From: Treponema_B putidum
GTDB taxonomy: Bacteria > Spirochaetota > Spirochaetia > Treponematales > Treponemataceae
Direction: 5' to 3' (one strand)
DNA length: 64,000 bases
NCBI RefSeq assembly: GCF_007830595.1
Contig: NZ_VLLD01000016.1
In this document: piece by piece, positions 34,885 through 43,590 of the stretch
Position numbering within the stretch: the stretch's first letter is position 1
Layout of the letters: the number at the start of each line of letters is the position of its first letter
Notes under the pieces: model-generated
The model's database searches: none
The model's input: the letters and a program-made list of their open reading frames with translations, nothing else
Told to the model about the DNA's origin: nothing
Program-made: the position numbers and the translations under genes

Positions 34885-35628
34885 ATGCAGACCGATTTTT
34901 CTTCATTATCGCTTTTAGGTTCTACGGAAAAAGATATACTCTTAAAAAGAAGCCAAAAGGATTTTCCTTGGCTTGAGAGTGAGGATTTTTTTGATTTTAA
35001 TAAGGCCTTGGGAGAGGAAGATTATATTCAAAAATCCCAAGATGATGAGGCCATATCGGGGGGAAATCTTTCGCCGGGGATGATTCTTTCGGCCTATAAA
35101 CATTCTTTTTTTCCTTGGTTTTCCGAAGAAGACCCTATAATCTGGTTTTCTCCTTGCCTGAGGTTTGTAATCGACAAGGATTCTTTTCATATTCCGTCCC
35201 GCTTAAAAAGGGAAATAAAAAAGGCGGATTTTAGGATAAGCCTAGATTCTGCCTTTGATCAGGTTATAGAAAACTGCGCCTTAATCAAAAGAGAGGGGCA
35301 AAAAGGAACTTGGATCACCGATGACATGGTTCAAGCCTACAGGATTCTTCATAAAATAGGCTTTGCCCATTCCATCGAAGCATGGAGAGGAAACGAATTG
35401 GCGGGAGGCTTTTACGGCCTTTATATAAACGAGGTATTTATAGGCGAATCCATGTTCAGCAAGATAAGCGGGGCATCTAAAACAGCCTTTGCCCTCTTTG
35501 CCCAAGACTTCTTTGAAAACAAAAAAGGCATTTTAATAGATGCCCAAATTCCTTCCGAAAACATAAAACGCTTCGGCGGCTTTAAAATACCTAGAAATCG
35601 GTACCTCGGGATTTTGAATTCTCTCTAA
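34885..35628 (+). CDS. aat: Leucyl/phenylalanyl-tRNA-protein transferase
   Basis: The 247-residue enzyme adds Leu or Phe to N-terminal Arg or Lys of proteins, creating destabilising N-termini. Family blocks are GNLSPGMILSAYKHSFFPWF near residue 54, WFSPCLRFVI near 84, KGTWITDDMVQAY near 138, HSIEAWRGNELAGGFYG near 160 and GESMFS. It has a longer N-terminus than the E. coli protein. Its place directly after clpS-clpA puts signal maker, adaptor and unfoldase together. Confidence 0.94.
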   Translation: MQTDFSSLSLLGSTEKDILLKRSQKDFPWLESEDFFDFNKALGEEDYIQKSQDDEAISGGNLSPGMILSAYKHSFFPWFSEEDPIIWFSPCLRFVIDKDSFHIPSRLKREIKKADFRISLDSAFDQVIENCALIKREGQKGTWITDDMVQAYRILHKIGFAHSIEAWRGNELAGGFYGLYINEVFIGESMFSKISGASKTAFALFAQDFFENKKGILIDAQIPSENIKRFGGFKIPRNRYLGILNSL

Positions 35629-35651
35629 GGACATGTCAAAGTAAAACAGAA

Positions 35652-36302
35652 TTAAATACTGTAATAAAGCGAAAAAAAGTGCATTATGCTTCCGGCTATA
35701 ACAAAGAGGTGCCAGATACTATGAGCCCATTTTACTTTCTTCATTGCATAAAAAATACAGCCGGCAGTGTAAATAATTCCGCCTATAAGCAAAAACTTAA
35801 AACTTAAAAGCGGCAGCTGTTCTTTTAATGGTTTTGAGGCAAAGATAATGAGCCAGCCCATGGGGATATAGGTAATAACCGATAAAATCCTCACCCTGCT
35901 TCCGAATACCGAGTATAAAACTATGCCTAGGACAGCCATTCCCCAGATAATGCCGAAGATAGTCCAGCCCACCGCTCCATGAAGAGCCGAAAGGCAGTAG
36001 GCAGTATAGGTTCCGGCTATAAGCACATAGATTGAACAGTGGTCAAAGATGCCGAATACTTTTTTTGCCTTTAAGGGAAGAGCATGGTATAGGGTCGAAA
36101 AAATATAGAGGATTATTAAGGAGGCTCCGAAAATGGTAAAGCCCACTACGTAACCGGCCTTTAAATCCGGCGGCGCATAACGGGCAGCCCTTATAATTAA
36201 AAGCACAAGGGCGGCAATCGAAAGTCCCGCTCCTATACCGTGAGTTACGGAATTTGCAATTTCTTCACCTATAGAATATCTGCGTTTAATTTCTTCTTTC
36301 AT
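35652..36302 (-). CDS. Hemolysin III family (PAQR-like) membrane protein
   Basis: The 216-residue protein has seven hydrophobic segments. The NSVTHGIGAGLSIAALVLL start, SLIILYIFSTLYHAL near 60, DHCSIYVLIAGTYTAYCL near 87 and the histidines of AHSIWHLFVIAGSIMHFF near 192 match HlyIII/YqfA and PAQR proteins, whose histidines bind zinc. Despite the name, direct haemolytic activity is unproved for most members. It ends 24 nt from the convergent aat gene. The 36303-36442 gap shows nothing I can name. Confidence 0.9.
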   Translation of the reverse strand: MKEEIKRRYSIGEEIANSVTHGIGAGLSIAALVLLIIRAARYAPPDLKAGYVVGFTIFGASLIILYIFSTLYHALPLKAKKVFGIFDHCSIYVLIAGTYTAYCLSALHGAVGWTIFGIIWGMAVLGIVLYSVFGSRVRILSVITYIPMGWLIIFASKPLKEQLPLLSFKFLLIGGIIYTAGCIFYAMKKVKWAHSIWHLFVIAGSIMHFFSLYYSI

Positions 36303-36442
36303 ATTTGTTTAGACAGCTTAAATGGACTAAAGTTGCAGGTGGAAGACAATAGCTAAAAATATTGTTCAATTAATTTTGAATCTATACAGTCATATAATCC
36401 ACTGGAAAAAACTTTGTTTATATTCATTTATTGAAATAATGA

Positions 36443-37345
36443 TTAATTATACATAATACCAAAATAATCCAAACATTTTTTCATTAAATCCTGTCCGGTA
36501 AGACAAGTATCTCTTAAAAACCCGCGTTCATTTTTCCAATTTTTAATTCCTCTGTAATAGTAAACTTTTAGTTCTTCAGTAATTATGAAAGGGACAATAT
36601 TGTGTTTAAGACATTCTTTGAACATTATTAATCTTCCAATACGGCCATTACCATCTTGGAATGGATGAATAGCTTCAAATCGGACATGAAAATCTAACAC
36701 ATCATCAAAAGTGATTTCAGATTTTTCATTGTATTCCATTAATAATAATTTCATCTCTGCCGTAACATTCTCAGGTTTTGTGGTTTCATTTCCACCCACT
36801 TCGTTTTCCAGCATTTTGTAATCCCCAGCCTTAAACCATGATTTCTGACTATCAGTTGTTCCCGACTTTAAAATATAATGAAGCTGTTTTATGAAGCTTT
36901 CCGAAAGTTTCGTATGGGCACCTTCGATTATTAAGTCAATACAATGGAAATGATTTACCGTTTCAATAATATCATCAACTCTAACAACTTCATCTGTAAC
37001 GCCAAGTGTTTTTGTTTCAAAAATGAAGCGAGTTTGATCATGTGTAAGTTTTGACCCTTCGATATGATTTGAATTATAAGTAAGGTCAATCTGAATTTTG
37101 TGATAAATTCCGCCTTTCAAGCCAGCTTCCTTTTCACGTTTAAGAAATGATAAAAGAGTAGACTGTTTTGCAGCATGACGATTTTTTCGATGAGGCTTTT
37201 CTGCATCAGAAGGAATATTCCATGTTTTGCCCTCTAGAAGAGCCCCCACAATTCTACCCTGCAAGCAGTAATTTCTTACACTACGTTCACTAATTTGCCA
37301 GCGTTTTGCAGTTTCTTTAACAGATATGTATGTTATCTTATTCAT
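36443..37345 (-). CDS. Fic-domain protein with N-terminal helix-turn-helix
   Basis: The 300-residue protein begins with an excisionase/MerR-like HTH (about 5-50: ISVKETAKRWQISERSVRNY) and contains a full Fic core HPFQDGNGRIGR near residue 222. SNHIEG near 90 matches the inhibitory-helix motif [S/T]xxxE[G/N] that blocks the active site in self-controlled Fic enzymes. It would transfer AMP or another nucleotide moiety to a protein. The HTH suggests self-regulation or DNA targeting. A TATAAG box ends 7 nt before the ATG with no SD. No separate antitoxin is adjacent. Confidence 0.9.
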   Translation of the reverse strand: MNKITYISVKETAKRWQISERSVRNYCLQGRIVGALLEGKTWNIPSDAEKPHRKNRHAAKQSTLLSFLKREKEAGLKGGIYHKIQIDLTYNSNHIEGSKLTHDQTRFIFETKTLGVTDEVVRVDDIIETVNHFHCIDLIIEGAHTKLSESFIKQLHYILKSGTTDSQKSWFKAGDYKMLENEVGGNETTKPENVTAEMKLLLMEYNEKSEITFDDVLDFHVRFEAIHPFQDGNGRIGRLIMFKECLKHNIVPFIITEELKVYYYRGIKNWKNERGFLRDTCLTGQDLMKKCLDYFGIMYN

Positions 37346-37408
37346 AGGTATTCTTATAACATATTATCGGCAATATATAAACTGTTTTTATACTTAAAAT
37401 CCGCTCGC

Positions 37409-39784
37409 CTATCTTTTTTTCTTCGTCAACGCACCCCTAAAGGCTATGTCCAAAACTTCTTCAACATGGCTTACGGGGTAAAACTTAATGCCCTTCTTAA
37501 TATATTCGGGGATCTCGTCTAAGTCCCTTGTGTTAGCCTTGGGGATTATAACTTCTTTTATCCCGTTGCGGCGGGCAGCGATTGTTTTTTCTTTTAGGCC
37601 GCCTATGGCAAGAACCTGTCCCGTAAGTGAAAGCTCTCCGGTCATAGCAAGTTTCGGTTTTATGATCTTCCCTGAAAATAGAGATAAAAAAGCTGTGGCC
37701 ATCGTGATACCGGCTGAAGGCCCGTCTTTGGGCGTGGCTCCTTCCGGCAGGTGAAGGTGGATTATGTTTTTTTCAAACCAGTCCGGTTTTTTTATTTTAT
37801 TTTCTACGGCAAAGATTCGTGTCCATGACAGGGCGATTCCGGCGGATTCTTTCATAACGTTTCCGGCTTGACCTGTGAGTTTAAAGCCGCCTTTTCCCGC
37901 CATCGATGCCGCTTCTATCAAAAGAGTATCCCCTCCCATCGATGTCCAAGCAAGGCCTATTGCCGTACCGGGAACATCGGCTTTTTTTATATCATCATCG
38001 CGGAAGATAACCTTGCCAAGCATCTTTTCAACATCGGCCTTTGTTACGGTTAATTGTTCATCTTCTTTTCTTTTACCGTTTACAATTTCAGTTGCAACCT
38101 TTCGGTGAATCTTATCCAGCTTCTTTTCAAAGTTGCGCACGCCGGCTTCCCTTGCGTAAGAGTTGGCAATATAAAGAAGCATATCCTGACTGTAGACAAC
38201 TTGATTCTTTTTAAGACCGTGCTTTTCAAGGCTTTTCGGAATAAGGTGTTTTTTTGCTATCTGCACCTTTTCGGAATCTATGTAGCCCGAAAGATTTATT
38301 ACCTCAGCCCTGTCCAAAAGCGGACGGGGAATAGAATCGAGGGTGTTTGCCGTAAGTATAAAAACTATGTTGGAAAGGTCAAAGGGCAAATCCAAATAGT
38401 GGTCTCTAAAGTTTATGTTTTGCTCAGGGTCTAAGACTTCAAGGAGGGCACTTGATGGATCTCCCTGATAGCTTTGTCCCATCTTATCCACCTCGTCTAT
38501 CATAAAAACGGGGGAATTGGTTTTGACTACCTTTAAGCCCTGTAGGATTTTACCGGGCATGGCCCCTATATAGGTTCTTCGGTGTCCCTTTATTTCGGCC
38601 TCGTCCCTCATACCTCCTACTGAAAACCTAAAGAATGGTTTGCGCATGGCTCGGGCTATGGACATTCCTACACTTGTTTTACCTACACCGGGCGGGCCTA
38701 CCAAAAGAATTATGGAACCCTTAGTGTCTTTTTTTAGCTTGCGCACGGAAAGGTATTCTATTATTCGGGTCTTTACATCTTCAAGTCCGTAGTGATCCTT
38801 GTTTAAAATCTTTTGAGCTTTTGCAATATCGTATTCTTCCGGTTCCGAATTTTTCCACGGAAGGGAAAGAATGGTTTCCAAATAATTTCGGGTAACTATG
38901 TATTCGGAAGAATAGGGGTCGAGCATCTTAAATTTTTCAAACTCGGAATCTACAGCCTCTTTTACTTCTCCGGAAAATTGAAACTCTTCTATTCTCTTTG
39001 CAAAGTTTTCTTCTTCATTGGTCTTAGGATCGGTGGTCAGCCCCAATTCTTCTTTGATGGATTTAAGTTCTTCCCTTAAAAAATAGTCGCGCTGATTTTT
39101 TTCTACACGCGTATTAAGGTCTTCCTGTATTTTTCGCTGAACCTGCAAAAGTTCTTGTTCTTTTTTGATGTGAATAAAAACCTCTTCCATTCTCTTTTTT
39201 ACGTTTAAGGTTTCAAGAATCTTTTGCTGATCTTCTTTTTGAATGTTTAAAATACTTGCGATAAAGTCTGCAATCTTTCCGGGATGGTCAATGTTGATCA
39301 TATTGAGCCGCATCTCTTCGGAAAACAGAGGATTGTTTTCAGAAAGCTGCTTCATCTCGCTTATAAGGGCTCTTGTTAGGGCCTCCACCTCATGGTTTTT
39401 TTCTTCTTCATCATCCAGATATTGAACGGCTACGACTATCGGGTTTGTATCATTGACCGTTTTGCGTATTTTAAAACGTTTTTGAGTTGCGATAAAAACA
39501 TTGAGACCTCCGTCCGGCAGATTTATTTTACGCACTATTTTTGCGGCACATCCTACTTTGTACAAATCCTTGGCCTGAGGGTTTTCAATATTGTTTTTAA
39601 GAAGGGTAAGCCCTATAAAGCCGTCTCCCGCATAGGCATCTTCAATGGATTTTATGTCTTCAGGGGCATTAATTAAAAGCGGCGTAAAAATGCCGGGAAA
39701 AATCGGTCTGCCGCTCAAGGGAATAATATTTAACTTTTGCGGCAGCAAACTTTCTATCGGAATAATTTCTTTTTTATCACTCAT
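37409..39784 (-). CDS. lon: ATP-dependent protease Lon
   Basis: The 791-residue protease degrades misfolded and regulatory proteins. It has the N-terminal LON substrate domain (LNIIPLSGRPIFPGIF), AAA motor with GPPGVGKTSVG near 360 and FMIDEVDKMG, and the protease domain with catalytic Ser in PKDGPSAGITMATA near 690 and Lys in GGLKEKTIAARRNG near 733. I choose the ATG at 39784 (MSDKKEII); a TTG further upstream would add a hydrophobic stretch absent from the family. No SD is visible; TTGACT and TATTTA lie just upstream with a 19-nt spacer. Confidence 0.95.
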   Translation of the reverse strand: MSDKKEIIPIESLLPQKLNIIPLSGRPIFPGIFTPLLINAPEDIKSIEDAYAGDGFIGLTLLKNNIENPQAKDLYKVGCAAKIVRKINLPDGGLNVFIATQKRFKIRKTVNDTNPIVVAVQYLDDEEEKNHEVEALTRALISEMKQLSENNPLFSEEMRLNMINIDHPGKIADFIASILNIQKEDQQKILETLNVKKRMEEVFIHIKKEQELLQVQRKIQEDLNTRVEKNQRDYFLREELKSIKEELGLTTDPKTNEEENFAKRIEEFQFSGEVKEAVDSEFEKFKMLDPYSSEYIVTRNYLETILSLPWKNSEPEEYDIAKAQKILNKDHYGLEDVKTRIIEYLSVRKLKKDTKGSIILLVGPPGVGKTSVGMSIARAMRKPFFRFSVGGMRDEAEIKGHRRTYIGAMPGKILQGLKVVKTNSPVFMIDEVDKMGQSYQGDPSSALLEVLDPEQNINFRDHYLDLPFDLSNIVFILTANTLDSIPRPLLDRAEVINLSGYIDSEKVQIAKKHLIPKSLEKHGLKKNQVVYSQDMLLYIANSYAREAGVRNFEKKLDKIHRKVATEIVNGKRKEDEQLTVTKADVEKMLGKVIFRDDDIKKADVPGTAIGLAWTSMGGDTLLIEAASMAGKGGFKLTGQAGNVMKESAGIALSWTRIFAVENKIKKPDWFEKNIIHLHLPEGATPKDGPSAGITMATAFLSLFSGKIIKPKLAMTGELSLTGQVLAIGGLKEKTIAARRNGIKEVIIPKANTRDLDEIPEYIKKGIKFYPVSHVEEVLDIAFRGALTKKKR

Positions 39785-39917
39785 TCTATAAATATCACAA
39801 TAATTTAAAAAAAAGTCAATCGGAAAAAGCATTTATTACGGGCTAACAGTGTTATAAAAGCTGTAATTAATCCTTTACACCTCAAATTTTTAACATATAA
39901 ATATTTTATTGCAAAAT

Positions 39918-40999
39918 ATGAATTCTTCAAAAGATGAGGTATTTGAAATAAAAAGAGCTCTTTTAAGCATCTATATTGAAAATCAAAATCCTTCGGTTCT
40001 TGTAAAGGAGAACCTATATCCAAAATAAAGGGTAAAGACATTTCGGCTTTTAGACGGAACAACTTAGGCTTTGTGTTTCAAGACTATAATCTCTTGGGTC
40101 AGTTTTCCGTAAAGGATAATATATTACTCCCTCTTGTGCTCTCAAACTATTCTACCGATGAGATAAAAAAATTATCGGATAACATTACAAATATGAAAAG
40201 TGATGAGATTTTTATCTTTTGTAATAATAATCAAATTGACTATACAAGGCCATTACAAATAGGGCAAAAAAAATTTAAAGTAAAAAAGTTTGAAAATAAA
40301 TTCGTATCAGTGATGAGCAATTCTCCTTATATTCCTTATTCCCCGTTTCCTTATATAAACCTGATAGCTAAAAATTCTAAAAGCCTTGAACTTATTAAAA
40401 ATGAATTAAACTTATTAAAAGAAGAGGCAAAGACTAAGTTTAAAAACAAAGAACTGCTCGCGCTTGAAAAATCATTTTTTTGGAATACCTCCGCCGATAA
40501 TCTTAAAACTATTCCTCAAAACTATATTCAAGACATAAAAAAATCGGCAAAGGCTTCGGATGCAGGGCTGTTTTATGGCAATAAATTTCAGTCTTATAAA
40601 GACAGAAGAGAATTTGACGGCAGCTTTTTATTTTTAGGAACTTTTTTGAGCCTTATGTTTTTAATATGGCTCATTCTGATTATGTACTTCAAACAGATTT
40701 CCGAAGGTGTAGAAGACAGACGACGGTATCAAATAATGCTCAAAATAGGAATGGACTGTTCTTTAATCAAAAAAACTTCACAAGCCCAGCTCGTTTGGCT
40801 CTTTGTGCTGCCTGTTTTAGTTTCGCTTGTCCACTGTTTTTTTGCTTCTCCCTTATTTAGCCGGCTGCTATTAGTCCTGGGGCTTTTTGACACGTCCGTT
40901 TTTTTTGCCGCCTTGCTTTTAACCGGAGGCTTTACCCTGATTTTATATTTGCTTTTTTATAAGATTACTTTGAATAAGTATAATAAAATTATCCGATAG
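39918..40999 (+). pseudogene. Remnant of a BceAB-type antibiotic ABC exporter: ATPase start fused to permease end
   Basis: Two lesions are visible. Near 40000 the frame changes between an ATG-started reading (MNSSKDEV, 39918) and the frame reading GEPISKIKGKDISAFRRNN and GFVFQDYNLLGQFSVKDNIL, which is the Q-loop region of a BceA/MacB-type ATPase. That sequence stops being ATPase after LPLVLSNYSTDEI and continues in frame as a BceB-type permease: a soluble region, then GTFLSLMFLIWLILIMYFKQ and ISEGVEDRRRYQIMLKIGM and further membrane segments to the end. Walker A, signature and Walker B are all missing, so an internal deletion removed the rest of bceA and most of bceB. A 308-residue protein from 40073 could still be made but could not act as a transporter. 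Confidence 0.85.
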
Positions 41000-41002
41000 A
41001 GA

Positions 41003-41031
41003 AAAGGCTGTTCCATTTGGGAACAGCCTTT
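41003..41031 (+). terminator. Hairpin terminator between the BceAB remnant and the DfsB gene
   Basis: AAAGGCTGTTCC and GGGAACAGCCTTT form a 12-bp stem with an ATTT-rich loop. It lies 3 nt after the remnant's stop and 9 nt before the convergent gene's stop, so it may serve both strands. Confidence 0.8.
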
Positions 41032-41039
41032 GTTTGATA

Positions 41040-41552
41040 CTATTTCCCGCGATATTTCTTTAAAGCTTTTTTTATATCCTTGATTGCCCAGTCGTAATGA
41101 CTGGAAGTAGCGGATACACAGTAACTGCCGAGGGTCGTTGTACCGGTCCAGTCAAAATATTTTTTTGAAAAAAGTTCATCATTGGAAAAAGTTTCGATTA
41201 GTTTCATAACTTCTTTATGCGTTTTTTTAAGCATTTTTTCGGCATCGGCATAAGGGGTGCCTTGATGCTTTTTCCAAAACTCAACATTCATTTCAGGATA
41301 AGTTTTCCAGTTGTAAGGTTCAGGCAAAAAGGCCGCCGGTTTCCCTTTTGTGTTGGACTTGATCCAATTCAATAAAAGGCAGTGCCATTCATAAAGATGA
41401 ACAATTACATCGCGTAGATTTTTATCGCGCTCGTTCGGATTTATATCGGCAGTTCTTTCTTTTTCAGTCATACCGTCAATTAAATTCCACAGTTTTTCAA
41501 ACTGCTCATTTGAAGCAAAAATCAAATCTTCTTTTGTTGTAGGTCTCGGCAT
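41040..41552 (-). CDS. ClbS/DfsB family four-helix protein (DUF1706)
   Basis: The 170-residue protein starts MPRPTTKEDLIFASNEQFEKL and contains LRDVIVHLYEWHCLLLNWI near residue 46 and CVSATSSHYDWAIKDIKKAL at the end, as in ClbS/DfsB proteins. One member, ClbS, hydrolyses colibactin and protects its producer; others are DinB-like bundles of unknown role. The start has GGAG upstream. It lies next to a WYL regulator gene in the same orientation, 74 nt downstream. Confidence 0.85.
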   Translation of the reverse strand: MPRPTTKEDLIFASNEQFEKLWNLIDGMTEKERTADINPNERDKNLRDVIVHLYEWHCLLLNWIKSNTKGKPAAFLPEPYNWKTYPEMNVEFWKKHQGTPYADAEKMLKKTHKEVMKLIETFSNDELFSKKYFDWTGTTTLGSYCVSATSSHYDWAIKDIKKALKKYRGK

Positions 41553-41625
41553 CGTCTACTCCTTGTATAACACAGCTATTATAGCACATCAACCTGTCAG
41601 AATGTGTCAGGTTTGAAAAAAGAAT

Positions 41626-42531
41626 TTAAACTTTCCTATACCATTTCATAATTTCTTCTGCAAGTTTTGCGATTTCGGTTTTTAAGTTTTCCGGTTCAAG
41701 GATTTCTACTTCGGTGCCGAGCGACAGGACAAAACCGCAGACCCACGAATCAAAAGGGAGGGCTGCATTCAGGGTATATGAGCCGTCGGAATTTTTTGCG
41801 ATAAGCTCCTGAGGAAATTCATCGTAGAGTCTGTAGGCGGTTTTAGCAGTGCATTTTAATTTAATGTTTGTAAGGGGAAGCGGTGCCGCTTCTTTATTGT
41901 CAGGTATTTTGCCGAGCAATTCTGCACGATTAAATGTTTTTAAAGTCTTTGTAATAGAAAGTATACGGGTTAATCTAAAAAGTCTGTATGCGTTTTTTTC
42001 GGTACAATAGCATTCGGCATACCAAGCCTTCGATTTATACAAAAGACATAATGGGTAGACGGTTCGTTCCATTTTTTCTCCGTATGAGCTGAGATATTCC
42101 AGCTTGACGGCTCTTCTTTCTAAAATTGCATCTTTAAGCGTTTTAAAAAGTTGATGATCGTTTTTGTTGTCCCAGCGGGAATAATCAATCCTGATCCAAT
42201 CGGCATTTTTTTGAAAGATTGCAGATAAGCGGTTTAAGATAGATTCGGTGTGTATCTCATCGATTGGTGAAAGGCATTGCAAAGCAAGCAGTATTCTCTC
42301 CTGTTCTTCTTTTGTTAGAATCGATTTATTGATTGTGTAGCTTTCATCGATAAAAATTCCTCCGCCTGTTCCCTGTACAGTGTACACGGGAATTCCTGCA
42401 CTGCTTAAAATATCTATGTCGCGGTAAATAGTGCGCACCGATACGCCGAATTTTTTTGCAAGTTCTTGTGCAGTTGTCTGCTTCCGATTGAGAAGGATAA
42501 ATACGATTTCAAAAAGTCTTTCCGAGCGCAT
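41626..42531 (-). CDS. YafY-like transcriptional regulator with HTH and WYL domains
   Basis: The 301-residue regulator has an N-terminal HTH_11 (LFEIVFILLNRKQTTAQELA and GVSVRTIYRDIDIL), the linker region with LTKEEQERILLALQCL, and a WYL domain from about residue 140 where the motif reads AWYAECYC. WYL domains sense ligands, often nucleic acids or nucleotides, and many members control stress or defence genes. It starts 2 nt after a decayed PIN toxin reading frame and is followed by the DfsB-like gene, a likely target. Confidence 0.92.
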   Translation of the reverse strand: MRSERLFEIVFILLNRKQTTAQELAKKFGVSVRTIYRDIDILSSAGIPVYTVQGTGGGIFIDESYTINKSILTKEEQERILLALQCLSPIDEIHTESILNRLSAIFQKNADWIRIDYSRWDNKNDHQLFKTLKDAILERRAVKLEYLSSYGEKMERTVYPLCLLYKSKAWYAECYCTEKNAYRLFRLTRILSITKTLKTFNRAELLGKIPDNKEAAPLPLTNIKLKCTAKTAYRLYDEFPQELIAKNSDGSYTLNAALPFDSWVCGFVLSLGTEVEILEPENLKTEIAKLAEEIMKWYRKV

Positions 42532-42533
42532 AG

Positions 42534-42627
42534 TTAAATACTATCATACAATTTTAGCTTTGGAATAACTGTCTGAATAAGCTTAAAATGTCTGTCGTTG
42601 GCCCATATTTGTATCTACTAAAATCAT
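42534..42627 (-). pseudogene. Internally deleted PIN-domain toxin remnant
   Basis: The ATG at 42627 overlaps the antitoxin stop (ATGA) and encodes MILVDTN, the classic opening of a PIN toxin. Immediately after, a shifted frame reads WANDRHFKLIQTVIPKLKL and YDSI and stops at 42534, which matches the extreme C-terminus of PIN proteins. About 100 codons that should lie between are absent. The catalytic acidic set is therefore lost. Confidence 0.8.
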
Positions 42628-42839
42628 GCAAGACTTTTTTCCCTCAGTTCAGTAACGGCATTACAATCTAAATGAATTTTTCCTGCTAAGTCAAAAAAGG
42701 CTTGCTTGCTTTTGATTTCTGTATGCTTAGTTAAAACACTATTTTGCTCCGATTGGAGAAACTTAATAAATACAGAAACAGACATCAAAAGTTGTTCCGG
42801 TAGAGTTCGTATTTGCTCAATTAATATATCATAAGACAT
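42624..42839 (-). CDS. Small antitoxin-like protein (DUF2281/VapB-like) of a broken PIN toxin pair
   Basis: This 71-residue protein (MSYDILIEQIRTLPEQLL start) has the N-terminal helix pattern of DUF2281-type antitoxins and a C-terminal segment FFDLAGKIHLDCNAVTELRE that in relatives binds the PIN toxin. It is preceded by GAGGG 6 nt before the ATG and by palindromic elements. Since the toxin frame that overlaps its stop is deleted, it is an orphan that may still bind DNA or cross-act on another PIN toxin. Confidence 0.7.
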   Translation of the reverse strand: MSYDILIEQIRTLPEQLLMSVSVFIKFLQSEQNSVLTKHTEIKSKQAFFDLAGKIHLDCNAVTELREKSLA

Positions 42840-42866
42840 AATTAACCCTCATAAAGACTTTTTGCA

Positions 42867-42978
42867 GGAAACCTAAGTTTCCGAAAAAAGTTTTTTCAAG
42901 CGGTTTATTTACAAACCGCATACAATATCGATAAACAGTGAGGCTGAATTTCTGCCGAACTGTTTATCATATCTCCTT
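42867..42978 (-). repeat. Modular palindromic element upstream of the orphan antitoxin
   Basis: Units in order: GGAAAC/GTTTCC (42867-42882), GAAAAAAGTTTTTTC (42883-42897, identical to 4809-4823), a 7-bp stem GCGGTTT/AAACCGC (42900-42919), ATACAATA, and a 10-bp stem GATAAACAGT/ACTGTTTATC with inner GGC/GCC (42930-42968), then the complement of AAGGAG. A short frame (42905-42970, MINSSAEIQPHCLS start) begins at its edge. The rest of the 42840-43182 gap shows no gene. Confidence 0.8.
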
Positions 42979-43182
42979 GCTTTAATCATATCACAAAAAA
43001 CACTAGGTTTCAAGTTAACCTGTACAAAAGATCGAAACGGGCGAATGAAAAAAATATGGTTTGATTAAGTGAACAGGCTTGTATACCGAGTGAGCAAAAA
43101 TACTTTGGAAATTCTTTCCTGCGCGGACATTACGAGGATTAATCGAAATGCGGTTACGTATAGTATGGATAATCATTTAATT

Positions 43183-43590
43183 TTATTGAACATTCTTTTT
43201 CCAGTTTTCCAATTTCAATAACGGAACATTTTCAAAATGCTTTGTGTTATTTGTTACTAAAGTCAAATCGTTGTAAATTGCCGTTGCTGCAATAAATAAA
43301 TCCATATCTTCTATTCTTATTGCCTTTGCATACAGCTTTGCCTTTATGTCGGCAAATACTTCCATGACATCGGCATTTAATTCTTCGATGGGATAAATTT
43401 CGCGAATATGATTTACCTTTATCATATTCTTATGTTCATTCTTAGACCGAGTTGCACCAAAGACAAGCTCTGCATAAGTAATCATCGAAATAGAAATAGG
43501 AATATGCTTGTTTTCTTCAAATTTTGCCAGTACGGTCTTGTCGCCTCGGAGTGCAAAAATTATTATATCAGTATCAATCAAATATGCCAT
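43183..43590 (-). CDS. vapC: PIN-domain toxin (VapC/FitB-like)
   Basis: The 135-residue nuclease toxin keeps the acidic residues: D in YLIDTDIII, E in MITYAELVFGAT, D in IEDMDLFIAATAI and the C-terminal LVTNNTKHFENV. PIN toxins usually cut tRNA or rRNA at defined sites. It overlaps the antitoxin gene by 17 nt, in the usual antitoxin-first order. Confidence 0.92.
   Translation of the reverse strand: MAYLIDTDIIIFALRGDKTVLAKFEENKHIPISISMITYAELVFGATRSKNEHKNMIKVNHIREIYPIEELNADVMEVFADIKAKLYAKAIRIEDMDLFIAATAIYNDLTLVTNNTKHFENVPLLKLENWKKNVQ

Noticed and set aside
39918..40999. A novel intact permease with an unusual N-terminus
   Set aside because: The N-terminal part is recognisably ATPase sequence and lacks all catalytic motifs, so a deletion fusion is simpler.
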